NCBI RefSeq assembly: GCF_029784165.1
Contig: NC_073694.1
Span: 27,662,506-27,726,505, forward strand
From: Wyeomyia smithii
Taxonomy: Eukaryota > Arthropoda > Insecta > Diptera > Culicidae
Direction of reading: 5' to 3'
Length of the DNA: 64,000 bases
The position numbers and the translations under genes are program-made. Shown here piece after piece: positions 1-9,860 of the stretch; the stretch's first letter is position 1; each line of letters begins with the position of its first letter. The notes beneath the pieces were generated by a model, which was given only the letters and a program-made list of their open reading frames with translations, ran no database searches and was not told the origin of the DNA.

Positions 1-1272
1 TATGCCCCATAGGTATGCCCAATCTACCCCGTACCGCGACCAGCCTCATACTTTTTAGTGGCTTAGGAAATTATTTATAAATATTAAAGTAACCTTTTTC
101 TTTAGTTTCCAATGTAGCAACTCTTGAGTTTTATTCTTACTCTATGTAGTAAATATGTATTCAGTAGCTTTTTGCTCACTTTGCCCTAACAATTGTGCGC
201 GTTTATAAAACCCTTTTTTATCAAGAAAAAATGCTAAAACAAGAATGTTTTGTACACGGAGTAGCTGTGAGAGTGAGAAACGTACATATTTAGCGAATTC
301 AGTTAGATCATTATGAACTAGTAAAATGATGGATTGAATTTCTAGTAAGGCTGATTTATATAGAAGGCTGTTTTCTGCGATATTTGAGTAAAATAAAGGT
401 TCTCGACTTAATAACAATTCAACTGGTTAGAAATTTTAGCATCTAGTATATTGATAACCTAACAAACATTTTTTTTAATTTACAGCTTATTAGGTGATTA
501 CTAATCGGACTTCGGCTGAACTAAAGCCTAAATGGCTGTTATTCTACAAAATTGTTTGCTAGGATTGTCATGTACATATGAAATGATATATGAGATCCGG
601 TTTTGTTTCCAATTGGAGGTTGGGTTCTTACAGGAGCTGGTATACCTTGCTATAAATATATAGCGTGTTAGGATTGTATTTTTTTCAGTTTAAATCATTT
701 GTCTAGTGAAAAAAAATCTAAATATTAAAATTTTCCCGCAATGCAAACTCTCGATAACTCACTGCAGATAGAATCTTGATAAGTAAAATGCTACCTGCAA
801 ATCATCATCATTTTAACTGCAGCGCCAGCTGTCAGTCAAACAGTCATTCCGATCGTCTATCCTCAGAGTTTTCAGATCGAAATAAAATATTTTCGTTTCG
901 GAAAAGGTAATTATCAGCGAAAAGAATTACCCGGGTCGGAAGATTGATTTCCTCTGCTTGTTACATTGTCTATGTCACTGTTCCTGCAAAGAAGCTTTAG
1001 AAAGCGATTCCTTAAACCCGATAAACAAAGATTAAAACATTGAATTATTTACTACGTCAAATTAAACAGTAAGCTTTTAGCGTGTATGATATGACATTTC
1101 TCATTTCTTGAGTGAAAAATGGTTGAATTCTGTGAAGTTTTACGAGTTTTACCGTATATTAAATATTTACTTTACATTGTGACGCTGGAAGCGATGAAAC
1201 GAGTGAAAAAGTAAACACCACCACGGTGAAAATCAAAAAGTTGTTCTGTTTTGAGTGAGTTGTGTGAGGAAA
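1..1272. other. 5' flank of gene A, no gene seen
   Basis: AT-rich DNA without a supportable coding region; the only open frame (about 90 codons, - strand, 142-417) has no recognisable domain. An arthropod initiator-like TCAGTC lies at 832-837 and could mark the start of gene A, but I see no convincing TATA box or downstream element near it. The part from 420 to 740 is related to DNA upstream of gene B (separate entry). Confidence 0.4.
420..740 (+). repeat. Segment shared with the upstream region of gene B
   Basis: Diverged but clearly alignable with 37,060-37,265. Both contain a block beginning TATATGAGATCCGG followed by matching stretches up to a run reading GTGGAAAAAATCTAAA or a close variant. 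Both copies lie roughly 0.5-0.7 kb upstream of an acidic phase-2 first exon (1,273 and 37,930). This fits an ancient duplication that carried upstream DNA along with the first exon; a dispersed repeat is the alternative. Confidence 0.55.
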
Positions 1273-1511
1273 ATGGAGGAATTCCCCCAAATAAAGGTTG
1301 AAGAATGCACTCCGATCAAAGTAGAAGAGCTTATCATAAGCGACTCTGTGGTTGCGGAAGAGGTCGGCATCGATTGGTCCTCCGGTGAATTGACCGTATC
1401 GAACGCCCTGGGGGAAGGTTCAGCTAGTGTTAAACAAGAACCTGTAACGGATATCAGTGATGAAGTCGAGACTACGGCAGCTTGTTACGAGATTGCAGTT
1501 TCTAGCTCCAG
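1273..1511 (+). CDS. Gene A exon 1: acidic exon with three SUMO-like motifs
   Basis: Encodes 79 residues plus two bases of a split codon. The ATG at 1,273 is the first ATG in the open frame; upstream in frame there is only a GTG. The exon is acidic and holds psi-K-x-E motifs IKVE (K8), IKVE (K16) and VKQE (K54), the consensus for SUMO attachment. It ends TCCAG/GTAGTT, a good donor in phase 2, one codon before an in-frame stop. No zinc finger or ZAD domain is present, so it must be joined to a downstream exon. Phase-2 acceptors follow at 2,164, 23,593, 24,196 and 26,722. The motif I-K-V-E-E-x-x-I-S recurs in the first exon of gene B and, as I-Q-V-E-E-x-x-I-S, in gene C, so the three exons are paralogous. 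A role as a SUMO or interaction tail of nuclear zinc-finger proteins is inferred. Confidence 0.75.
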
Positions 1512-2163
1512 GTAGTTTTGTGTTTAATTCCTTTTTCAATCGGTTATAAGTCTCAGGTTATAAGTACGGATTTTGTTGTTGTGTACATTCAAAGGGGATG
1601 CTTTATGATTTTATTGCGGATTCTCGGAAATGGAAATGCCTTTAGATGAAAATATAGGTATACTAAGCGGTATATTATGCTTTCTCTACACTTGATTGAA
1701 TCAAGTATGCGTTACACGAAGCATATATTTGCTCAGAATGATGGTCAAAATTTGTTTGCCCATGTCTGTTTGCTAATGTTTGTTTCCTCTGCTGTCGTTC
1801 TTTGCTTTTTGCTCTGCTGCTGAGCGAATGTTTGGTTGAATTTTTTCTTTGTCAATACTGGATTTTGGTATGGGGGCAGACTACAGCAAATAGATGTCAC
1901 TTTACATCAGTTGTTTGGGTTCTGCATGAAGTAAACTAGCCAGTTTTCAGTAAAAGTGAAATGGATTTGGTTTCATTTTAGTAAAGTTTCATTTTTGAAT
2001 TGTCAAAGAATACTGAAGCTCAACTTGTAAGTCATTTAAATATGAGCAGTGTCAAAACTCTGTGAATATAAAACAAATGTGTAAGTGAATATCAATAGAA
2101 TGAATACGTTACGTTGTTTCAAGTGTTTGATTGTGATTTTTTCACCATACTGTGATTTTCCAG

Positions 2164-3029
2164 TCCAACGAGGATGGCCGACCAGGATTCGTACGAGGAA
2201 GAATTCCCTGATGATTGCAACGATGAGTTGAGCTCTGCTCAAGAGAATAAACACACACGGGTGAAAAAGAGGCAAGCCAAACCGAAAGTATGTTCCACTT
2301 GGTCCGACGAGGAAACCGCTAAGCTTATTTCATGTGTGAAATATCTGCCAGTGCTGTGGAACGTTAGAGAGAAAAAATATCGAAACAAAATTGCGCGACA
2401 AAACGCGTGGAAGAAAATTTCCGAAAATGCGTTCGATCGAAAGTTTAACGATAGCGAACTTATGGCAAAATGGGCCAACATGCGTATCCAATATCGCAGC
2501 TATTTTACAAAATATGGGAAAACGAAATCCGGCCATGGTGACAATAATCCAGTGAAATGGAAATTTTACGAAACCATGCACTTTATTGGCCGTGACGAGG
2601 AAGAACAGACTGAAACTGCTGTTTCAAATCCGGTATGTGTTTATCGTATGCGTCGTGTTTTTTGATTTTATTATATAAGATGTGTTTTTTTCTAAGATGA
2701 TAGCTGATGAAGTTCCCCTCGAATCACCGTTCGATAAAAGCACAACAAGTACACCACGATTTTCGAAAAGTAGACGGTCGTCACAATCATCTTCCATTAC
2801 TACAACTTCATCAGCTCCCATCGTGGCCAAAGAAAAAAAGGACGACGCGGCGGCCAAGCAAGTGACAGAGCAACAGCAGAGGTGTGAAGATGAATTCGAT
2901 GTTTTCGGGAGATATATTGCGAGCGAATTACGTTCTCTGTCGGACCTTAAGTTTGCGCGTCAAGTTCGGCTTAAACTGACACGATGTTTAATGGACTGCA
3001 TTGAAACCGAAAACCATTACCAGCAATAA
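2164..3029 (+). CDS. MADF-BESS domain protein, or alternative 3' end of gene A
   Basis: Two coding segments, 2,164-2,632 and 2,697-3,029, flank a 64-bp intron (donor CCG/GTATGT, acceptor TCTAAG/ATG, phase 0). From the ATG at 2,174 the product is 263 aa. Residues about 45-140 form a MADF domain, a Myb/SANT-like DNA-binding fold, recognisable from LISCVKYLPVLWNVREKKY and the WANMRIQYRSYF helix. Residues about 218-252 form a BESS interaction motif (FGRYIASELRSL). A serine-rich basic linker lies between them. MADF-BESS proteins are sequence-specific transcription factors of the Drosophila Adf-1 type. Just upstream, TTTTCCAG/T provides an acceptor at 2,164 whose single base plus CCA-ACG-AGG stays in frame with the ATG, so gene A exon 1 could be spliced on to give 346 aa. 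Whether this is a separate gene or an isoform cannot be settled from sequence. A Penelope-like element begins two bases after the stop. Confidence 0.8.
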
Positions 3030-3102
3030 CTAGATCAATCAAAGAAATAGTTATTGGTTTCCGTTATACTCTACTAAATTTTTTGGAAATAAATTTTGAA
3101 AT

Positions 3103-3165
3103 CCAGTCCGCAAATATATATTTCGACTGTGACGTACAGTCTTCCTCAGTGCTTATGTGGACTGG
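3103..3165 (-). ncRNA. Hammerhead-ribozyme-like motif, PLE reverse copy
   Basis: Read on the - strand: 5' CCAGTCC, a bulge, GCA, then the core CTGAGGA, stem II GACTGT/ACAGTC with a 5-nt loop, GAA, a short A/T stem III, T, TGC and GGACTGG. This is the order of a type I hammerhead open at stem I, with 7 bp in outer stem I. One unpaired A sits between the CUGANGA box and stem II, unlike the strict consensus. Hammerheads are established in Penelope-like elements. Self-cleavage has not been shown here. Confidence 0.6.
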
Positions 3166-3229
3166 TAAAGAGCAAAGCGTAAATCCTGTTTTTTTATTTG
3201 TAGTAGGTAAAAATGAAAATTTAGCACCC

Positions 3230-4390
3230 TTAATTGGAGTTAGGTAGCGAATTATGCGGTCGATTGTTCACCGTACCATGTCTGGGGTTTTTGGGAAGCA
3301 GATTGAATAGCCATGAGGGGTGATTACCTGCGTCTTTATTGAGAAGCGTGCATGAGTGTTGTTTATAAATTTCTAAACTTTCAGCTACGTCTAATTTCCA
3401 TAAATTATTAACGGGGCGGAGGAGGTGAATGTTATCCGAAGTTAGTGGATGTTCCTCGTTAAAAATATGTTCAGCCACTTTTGATTTGAAATGGTGTGGT
3501 GGGGCATTTGTTGAAACTTTACTTGCTTTGGTCACTTCTGCTAAATGTTCTTTGAAACGTATCAATAGGTTACGTTTAGTTTGTCCAATGTAAACCATGT
3601 CACAGTGACTGCATGCAATTTTATAAATTCCAGCTTTGTTCAGGGTATCAATAGGGTCTTTGGTAGACCCTAATTTTGTTTTGAGTTGGGTATTTCTACT
3701 AGTGTAGACAATATCCATCCCAAATTTTCTAAATTTTGAACGAAGTGGGCGTGTCAAGTTAACGTCATATTCAACTGCTACCCTTTTCAGATCTTCTGTT
3801 ATTGGGGTGAGTGTTGTAAAAGATTTCCGAATTTGAGCACGCTTCTTTTTATCGACAATGGCTTGAATGATACTTTCATTGTAGCCATTAAGTTTAGCAA
3901 TTTCGAAAATATATTCCAGTTCCTTTTGCTTGGCTACTTCACTTAGAGGTAAAGTTTCCATGCGGTGGATCATATGATGGAAGGATGCCATTTTATGCTG
4001 GAAGGGATGGTTTGAAGTGTTAGGTATTACCCGTTTTGTATTCGTGGGTTTCCGATAAATTTCAAATTCCAAGTCCGTAGACTTTCTGACTACAACGACG
4101 TCCAAGAAAGGGAGTCTGTTGTTAAGTTCTTTTTCAATTGTGAAGTTTATATTTTCATGGGTATTATTAAGGGATATGAAAAAAGTTTCAAGATCCGCCC
4201 TTTTCAAAATACAAAAAATATCATCCACATACCTCCAACATCGAATCGGTAAGATGTTCCTCTTCTCTAATGTACTTTCTATATTTGCCATGAAGAGCTC
4301 ACATAGAAAGGGAGAAAGAGGATTCCCCATTGGTGCCCCTTTAGTCTGTTTGTAAAATTTACCACGAAATGTAAAGTAGTTTTCTTTCAT
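3230..4390 (-). pseudogene. PLE reverse transcriptase (3' part) and GIY-YIG endonuclease, truncated
   Basis: An open frame of 386 aa lacking the first half of the RT. It starts inside RT motif B (TKGAPMGNPLSPFL) and contains the catalytic box RYVDDIF, here followed by CIL. The C-terminal part has GIY and YIG signatures (AGIYKIACSHCDMVYIGQT) with the downstream arginine (LLIRFKEH) and glutamate (FNEEHP) expected of the Penelope endonuclease. The frame runs intact to a stop near 3,230. The 5' end stops at 4,390, where it meets the forward pseudo-LTR head-on. RT motif A and everything before it are missing, so this copy cannot make a full enzyme. Confidence 0.85.
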
Positions 4391-4532
4391 GCAATCTGCT
4401 TCCCAAAAACCCCAGACATGGTACGGTAAACAATCGACCGCATAATTCCCTACCTAACTCCAATTAAGGGTGCTAAATTTTCATTTTTACCTACTACAAA
4501 TAAAAAAACAGGATTTACGCTTTGCTCTTTAT

Positions 4533-4593
4533 CAGTCTACATAAGCACTGAGGAAGACTGTACGTCACAGTCGAAATATATATTTGCGGACTG
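4533..4593 (+). ncRNA. Hammerhead-ribozyme-like motif, PLE 5' pseudo-LTR
   Basis: Same core and stem II as the other two copies (CTGAGGA, GACTGT/ACAGTC, GAAA). Outer stem I is CAGTCT/GGACTG, with a C-to-T change relative to the 8,334 copy that still allows a G-U pair. In PLEs this position would set the 5' end of the element transcript. Confidence 0.6.
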
Positions 4594-4759
4594 AATTTCA
4601 ATATTTATTTCCAAAAAATTTAGTAGAGTATTACGGAAACCGATAACTATTTCTTTGATTGATCTCAATCACTCTGCTAAGACGCTCGTTATAGATTTTC
4701 TAGATTTGACAATGGCATCCAAGCCAAATGAGCCAAATAGGTTTTAAAAGTTAAAAAAG

Positions 4760-6073
4760 AGCATTGCGGGTATCCACAAATCTATTTCCTTTCTTAAAAA
4801 TTGTTTGAAATATCATGTCACTCCCACGAGTCATAGAGTAAAAGTTAAAAGTCCTATAGCCCCCTCCATTATGAAACATATGGAACGAGAGTGTTTGAAA
4901 AGTAGCATCAAGTTTCTTTATAGTAAACTTAGCTCCACAACTCTGGAATGTTATTCACTTCATTTAAAACTTGCCAAAGAATTTCCTTTTGAATTTCAAA
5001 ATTTTCTAAGTTAAAGTAGCCGAAAAGTGTGAAGGGGAAAGAAAACGAAAATTGGGATTGAAAAAGTTAAATCAACTGCTTCTAGGAAATAACAGTAGTA
5101 GAAAGACAGCCAAAGTACACCTCATTGACGACTTTGTGGTCAATAGGTCTTCGTACGAGTTTTCACAACCCCAGCAAAATCTTCTAAATATGGGCCTAAA
5201 TTTCGCAATTCCTTCACGACCCAATATTGAACAATCGATCATCGATATAGAAGCTATAGAATAGAACAGTTGTAAACTTTCCACAGAACAAACTGGTGAA
5301 GTACGCCAAATTTTTTCAAAAATTACTAAGACACTGCCACGTCATGAAAATTCGTCTGATTTAAAGACAGTTGAGGAATTACGTAAAAAAACTCAATAAA
5401 CTCAATCCTCTTGCTGATATGGTAAAACGTGTTGAAAGTACAGTAAAAGAATGCAAACCCGTTTTGGGTAATGCGTTACAAAATCTTCGTGTTTCAAATC
5501 CAGTTCTTCCAAGAATAAAGGGTCTCCCCAAAATTCACAAACCTGGAAATGAAATGAGAGAAATTATCTCAGCGGTAGGGGCTCCCACAGAAAAATTGGC
5601 TAAATGGCTGGTAAAAGAATTTCAAGCCATGCCCCATAAATTTCCAAGTCGATCAGTAAAGAGCACCGGAGATTTCGTTAAAAATTTAAGATCCTCGGGT
5701 AACATCCAATCTGATGAGATAATGGTTTCATTTGACGTTACGGCCTTATTTCCTAGCGTTCCAGTGAATGAAACCTCAAACCTTTTAGAGGACTGGCTTC
5801 TTTCCCAATATTTTGATAATACTTGGAAAAAGAAAGTTGACAGTTTGTTGAAACTTTCACGCCTTTGCATGAAAGAAAACTACTTCACATTTCGTGGTAA
5901 ATTTTACAAACAGACTAAAGGGGCACCAATGGGGAATCCTCTTTCTCCCTTTCTATGTGAGCTCTTCATGGCAAATATAGAAAGTACATTAGAGAAGAGG
6001 AACATCTTACCGATTCGATGGTGGAGGTATGTGGATGATATTTTTGGTATTTTGAAAAGGGCGGATCTTGAAA
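4760..6073 (+). pseudogene. PLE ORF, N-terminal and RT part, frameshifted and interrupted
   Basis: The N-terminal part is scattered over short frames at 4,805-5,014 and 5,052-5,264, including the family-like stretch FSQPQQNLLNMGLNFAIPS, so it carries stops or shifts. From about 5,371 the frame is open through RT: LPRIKGLPKIHKPG, motif A region SFDVTALFPSVPV, motif B TKGAPMGNPLSPFL and the YVDD box (WWRYVDDIFGILKRADLE). It is cut at 6,073 by the nested insertion and resumes at 7,314. The YVDD catalytic aspartates are present, but the ORF as a whole is dead. Confidence 0.85.
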
Positions 6074-6164
6074 GTTTAGTAAAGCGGGCAATGTATGTAG
6101 TTTCGCGGGACTGCGAAGATGAACGGGAATAGAAGGTGTGACTAGAATTAGAAAAAATTTTCCC

Positions 6165-6240
6165 TCGTCCAGACGGGACTCGAACCCGCATCTCCGTTGT
6201 CTCCGGCAAGGTGTTTTGGCCAATTAAACTACTGGGTAAG
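6165..6240 (-). other. tRNA-like segment (Pol III A/B boxes), copy 1
   Basis: On the - strand TAGTTTAATTGG resembles a Pol III A box and GGGTTCGAGTCC is a B box. One base is missing before the T-arm relative to copies 2 and 3. Treated as part of a SINE-like repeat, not a functional tRNA gene. Confidence 0.55.
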
Positions 6241-6627
6241 GGTAACTCTTCCTAAGACCAATGTCGAATCACCCTCTACTATTGTGTTCCCGCATCTCAG
6301 CACGCCGCGATGAAACTGCACACACTGCCCTGTGGAAGTTTATTTCTGTCAACTGAGAGAGTGGTCTCTTTACGCACACTATGTATAATGACTTATTATA
6401 TCTACAGCGGCGCAAGCGATGAGACACGTCAGTTGGTGGCCAACTCCCATGGAAGGCGTATCACGGAAGAGCTCCGTTGTGCTAATTTTACTTTACGAAC
6501 TAATTTCATTTTTTGTCATATTGACTTACATTTTAAGTTTAGTAAAGCGGGCAATGTATGTAGTTTCGCGGGAATGCGAAGATGAACGGGAATAGAAGGT
6601 GTGACTAGAATTAGAAAAAAATTTCCC

Positions 6628-6712
6628 TCGTCCAGACGGGACTCGAACCCGCAATCTCCGTTGTCTCCGGCAAGGTGTTTTGGCCAATTAAACTACTGGG
6701 TAAGGGTAACTC
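6628..6712 (-). other. tRNA-like segment (Pol III A/B boxes), copy 2
   Basis: Same A-box-like and B-box sequences as copy 1, in the same orientation, inside the truncated second repeat unit. Confidence 0.55.
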
Positions 6713-7084
6713 TTCCTAAGACCAATGTCGAATCACCCTCTACTATTGTGTTCCCGCATCTCAGCACGCCGCGATGAAACTGCACACACTGCCCTGTGGA
6801 AGTTTATTTCTGTCAACTGAGAGAGTGGTCACTTTACGCACACTATGTATAATGACTTATTATATCTACAGCCCTTCCATGGGAGTTGGCCACCAACTGA
6901 CGTGTCTCATCGCTTGCGCCGCTGTAGATATAATAAGTCATTATACATAGTGTGCGTAAAGAGACCACTCTCTCAGTTGACAGAAATAAACTTCCACAGG
7001 GCAGTGTGTGCAGTTTCATCGCGGCGTGCTGAGATGCGGGAACACAATAGTAGAGGGTGATTCGACATTGGTCTTAGGAAGAGT

Positions 7085-7168
7085 TACCCTTACCCAGTAG
7101 TTTAATTGGCCAAAACACCTTGCCGGAGACAACGGAGATTGCGGGTTCGAGTCCCGTCTGGACGAGGG
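7085..7168 (+). other. tRNA-like segment (Pol III A/B boxes), copy 3
   Basis: A D-arm (GTTT/AAAC) and a T-arm (GCGGG/CCCGT around TTCGAGT) can be drawn. The acceptor stem pairs at only four or five of seven positions, and the anticodon stem needs a bulge. It is therefore a tRNA-derived promoter, not a tRNA gene. Confidence 0.55.
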
Positions 7169-7313
7169 AAATTTTTTTCTAATTCTAGTCACACCTTCTA
7201 TTCCCGTTCATCTTCGCATTCCCGCGAAACTACATACATTGCCCGCTTTACTAAACTTAAAATGTAAGTCAATATGACAAAAAAATGAAATTAGTTCGTA
7301 AAGGATCTTGAAA

Positions 7314-8107
7314 CTTTTTTCATATCCCTTAATAATACCCATAAAAATATAAACTTCACAATTGAAAAAGAACTTAACAACAGACTCCCTTTCTTGGACG
7401 TCGTTTTAGTCAGAAAGTCTACGGACTTGGAATTTGAAATTTATCGGAAACTCACGAATACAAAACGGGTAATACCTAACACTTCAAACCATCCCTTCCA
7501 GCATAAAATGGCATCCTTCCATCATATGATCCACCGCATGGAAACTTTACCTCTAAGTGAAGTAGCCAAGCAAAAGGAACTGGAATATATTTTCGAAATT
7601 GCTAAACTTAATGGCTACAATGAAAGTATCATTCAAGCCATTGTCGATAAAAAGAAGCGTGCTCAAATTCGGAAATCTTTTACAACACTCACCCCAATAA
7701 CAGAAGATCTGAAAAGGGTAGCAGTTGAATATGACGTTAACTTGACACGCCCACTTCGTTCAAAATTTAGAAAATTTGGGATGGATATTGTCTACACTAG
7801 TAGAAATACCCAACTCAAAACAAAATTAGGGTCTACCAAAGACCCTATTGATACCCTGAACAAAGCTGGAATTTATAAAATTGCATGCAGTCACTGTGAC
7901 ATGGTTTACATTGGACAAACTAAACGTAACCTATTGATACGTTTCAAAGAACATTTCGCAGAAGTGACCAAAGCAAGTAAAGTTTCAACAAATGCCCCAC
8001 CACACCATTTCAAATCAAAAGTGGCTGAACATATTTTTAACGAGGAACATCCACTAACTTCGGATAACATTCACCTCCACCGCCCCGTAATAATTTATGG
8101 AAATTAG
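7314..8107 (+). pseudogene. PLE ORF continued: end of RT and GIY-YIG endonuclease, frameshifted
   Basis: Resumes at TFFISLNNTH immediately after the nested insertion and runs through the same linker and GIY-YIG endonuclease as the reverse copy (GIYKIACSHCDMVYIGQT, LLIRFKEHF). About 8,087 a one-base deletion relative to the reverse copy (GTAATAA versus GTTAATAA) shifts the frame and ends translation about 70 codons early. The lost C-terminal stretch is still readable in another frame to about 8,265. Confidence 0.85.
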
Positions 8108-8333
8108 ACGTAGCTGAAAGTTTAGAAATTTATAAACAACACTCATGCACGCTTCTCAATAAAGACGCAGGTAATCACCCCTCATGGCTATTCAATCTGC
8201 TTCCCAAAAACCCCAGACATGGTACGGTGAACAATCGACCGCATAATTCCCTACCTAACTCCAATTAAGGGTGCTAAATTTTCATTTTTACCTACTACAA
8301 ATAAAAAAACAGGATTTACGCTTTGCTCTTTAC

Positions 8334-8394
8334 CAGTCCACATAAGCACTGAGGAAGACTGTACGTCACAGTCGAAATATATATTTGCGGACTG
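8334..8394 (+). ncRNA. Hammerhead-ribozyme-like motif, PLE 3' terminus
   Basis: CAGTCC, bulge, GCA, CTGAGGA, GACTGT-ACGTC-ACAGTC, GAA, ATATATAT, T, TGC, GGACTG. Stem I and stem II are perfectly paired. The predicted cleavage is after the T preceding TGC. It is the third copy of the motif within 5.3 kb. Confidence 0.6.
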
Positions 8395-8504
8395 AATTTC
8401 AATATTTATTTCCAAAAAATTTAGTAGAGTATAACGGCAACCGATAACTATTTCTTTGATTGATCTCAATCACTCTGCTAAGACGCTCGTTATAGATTTT
8501 CTAG

Positions 8505-8600
8505 AATAACAAGATGCTATTCATGATTGTTTTCGTATTCAGAATTTCAAAAATACATTATGTAGTCCAATGTCTAATTTTATCCAATAAATAACAAAAT
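8505..8600 (+). terminator. Displaced 3' end of the MADF-BESS unit, AATAAA at 8,586
   Basis: Removing the PLE between its AATAAC duplications joins the MADF-BESS stop codon directly to this segment, which has a poly(A) signal AATAAA at 8,586-8,591, about 80 bases further on. Before the insertion this was probably the native 3'UTR. A substitute AATAAA lies inside the PLE at 3,088-3,093. Confidence 0.5.
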
Positions 8601-9690
8601 AACATATACAAAAGTTTAAGATTTCTGTTTGATTTAATATCTGATAGATTTTCCATTCTCAGATTCTCATTTATTTATCGTATAGGTATTCAAACAGAAC
8701 CGAATCTTGTGGTGTGAACCTCATATTAGAACATAGCCGTATTTCGATCGTACGTATTCAAAACTTTTTTGTCTTTGAAAATTTTAATTGGTCAGAAATT
8801 GAAGTTATGCAGATGGTTCATTTGGCTATAAATTCACGCGCACTACTTCGATCCAAATGGGTGTGTTTATGTGTGTCATTCCAAGCGCGTATAAGAGCTG
8901 AAACGTCTTGGCGTGACTATAGATGTCGAACTTAAATTCATGTATACATATTGACTATCTCATCAAGAAAACTTCCTAAAAAGATGGAATCCTCTATTGC
9001 TCGAATATAGAATTGAGTACTTTCAGCAAGATTCATCTCGACAAATCAATCATCTCTCCCCCACTTGGACATTTACTATTCCATTTTATTTTTGGCCACT
9101 GAAACGCAACTATCGGGATTACAGCGCTTGCAGCATGATGTTATGCGGTTGATCTTGAGATGTAATGGTTCCGCTTCTTGGCTCTAGTGCGAATAAAATT
9201 TTAGCCTGGAAACTTCTATCGTGCACCCGAATTCGAATACTAGAAATAAATTCGTTATGCAGATGATCGCAGTAAGCATATGTATGATACTTTTTCACTA
9301 AACGTAAAAGTTGGTTTCATTTACGTTTTCCTAACAGTAGTGATTTGTTTTTGTGAAAGTTTGTTAAAGGTTAAACATCTGCTCCAACCCGAAAAAAGAC
9401 ATTAAAATTTACCAAATTTTACTGAAGCGCACCTAAAAACGAGAGGAATCAGAAGCAAAATAATCAGGAATACACCCTAAAATAATTGACAGCTCATTTT
9501 TTAAGTTTAAGAATACAAACCAAAAACGAATATTGCTCCTAACTCGGCTTAAAAAGCATGAAAACGAAATAATCTCCAACTTCTAGAAGCCAGAATGGCT
9601 AAAAATTACATGGTCTAAATTCTTTCAACGTGTAAAACCGCGGAAAAGCCACAGAGGGTTAAAATGATAATTTGGCCAAGTGCTTGCATC
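8601..9690. other. Intronic DNA without a supportable gene
   Basis: AT-rich. The stretch 8,831-8,881 closely matches 22,341-22,389 inside the truncated hAT element (shared GTGTGTTTATGTGTGTCATT), so a fragment of that element family is present. Nothing else recognised. Confidence 0.4.
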
Positions 9691-9860
9691 GGCATTAAGA
9701 TTTGGGATACCGAACAGCTGCCGGAGGAGTGGAAAGATGGAGTTATATGCCCTATTTACATAAAGGCGATAAACTGAAGTGTGAGTTCTGGAATAGGGGT
9801 ACAAATTTAAATACCGAAATGATCGAGTGCGTCACGAAAAATATCAAATTTCAAATGCTT
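9690..9860 (+). mobile_element. Non-LTR retrotransposon RT relic
   Basis: Translation of 9,697-9,768 reads KIWDTEQLPEEWKDGVICPI, the conserved start of the RT domain of many insect non-LTR elements. It is followed by a frameshift into GDKLKCEFWNRGT. Only this short piece remains. Confidence 0.6.

Larger units (their letters stand above)
6074..7302. mobile_element. Nested insertion: three copies of a tRNA-like repeat unit, two forming a long hairpin
   Basis: A 1,229-bp insertion in the PLE RT gene, flanked by an 11-bp target duplication GGATCTTGAAA (6,063-6,073 and 7,303-7,313). It holds three copies of a unit beginning GTTTAGTAAAGCGGGC: copy 1 from 6,074, a truncated copy 2 from 6,538, and copy 3 inverted, ending at 7,302. 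Copies 2 and 3 meet around a spacer of about 50 bp near 6,873-6,921, so the right two thirds can fold into a hairpin with arms of more than 300 bp. Each unit contains a tRNA-like segment with A- and B-box sequences, which suggests a tRNA-derived SINE family. The multimeric inverted form is not a simple SINE insertion. Confidence 0.75.
3031..8504. mobile_element. Composite Penelope-like element (PLE) with inverted 3' fragment
   Basis: Three PLE pieces in order: a 5'-truncated copy in reverse orientation (about 3,031-4,390), then a forward 3'-terminal segment acting as a pseudo-LTR (about 4,391-4,700), then a forward body with RT and GIY-YIG endonuclease (about 4,700-8,504). The element is flanked by AATAAC (3,025-3,030 and 8,505-8,510), followed by NAGAT on both sides, which is the likely target-site duplication. 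Tandem pseudo-LTRs with an inverted truncated copy are a known PLE arrangement. The nested insertion at 6,074-7,302 splits the RT region. Both coding copies are broken, so the element is inactive. Confidence 0.85.

Noticed and set aside
142..417. 91-codon - strand ORF
   Set aside because: No start context, domain or repeat match; composition like surrounding AT-rich DNA.
7085..7168. Functional tRNA gene
   Set aside because: Acceptor stem poorly paired and three copies embedded in a repeat; a tRNA-derived SINE-like segment fits better.
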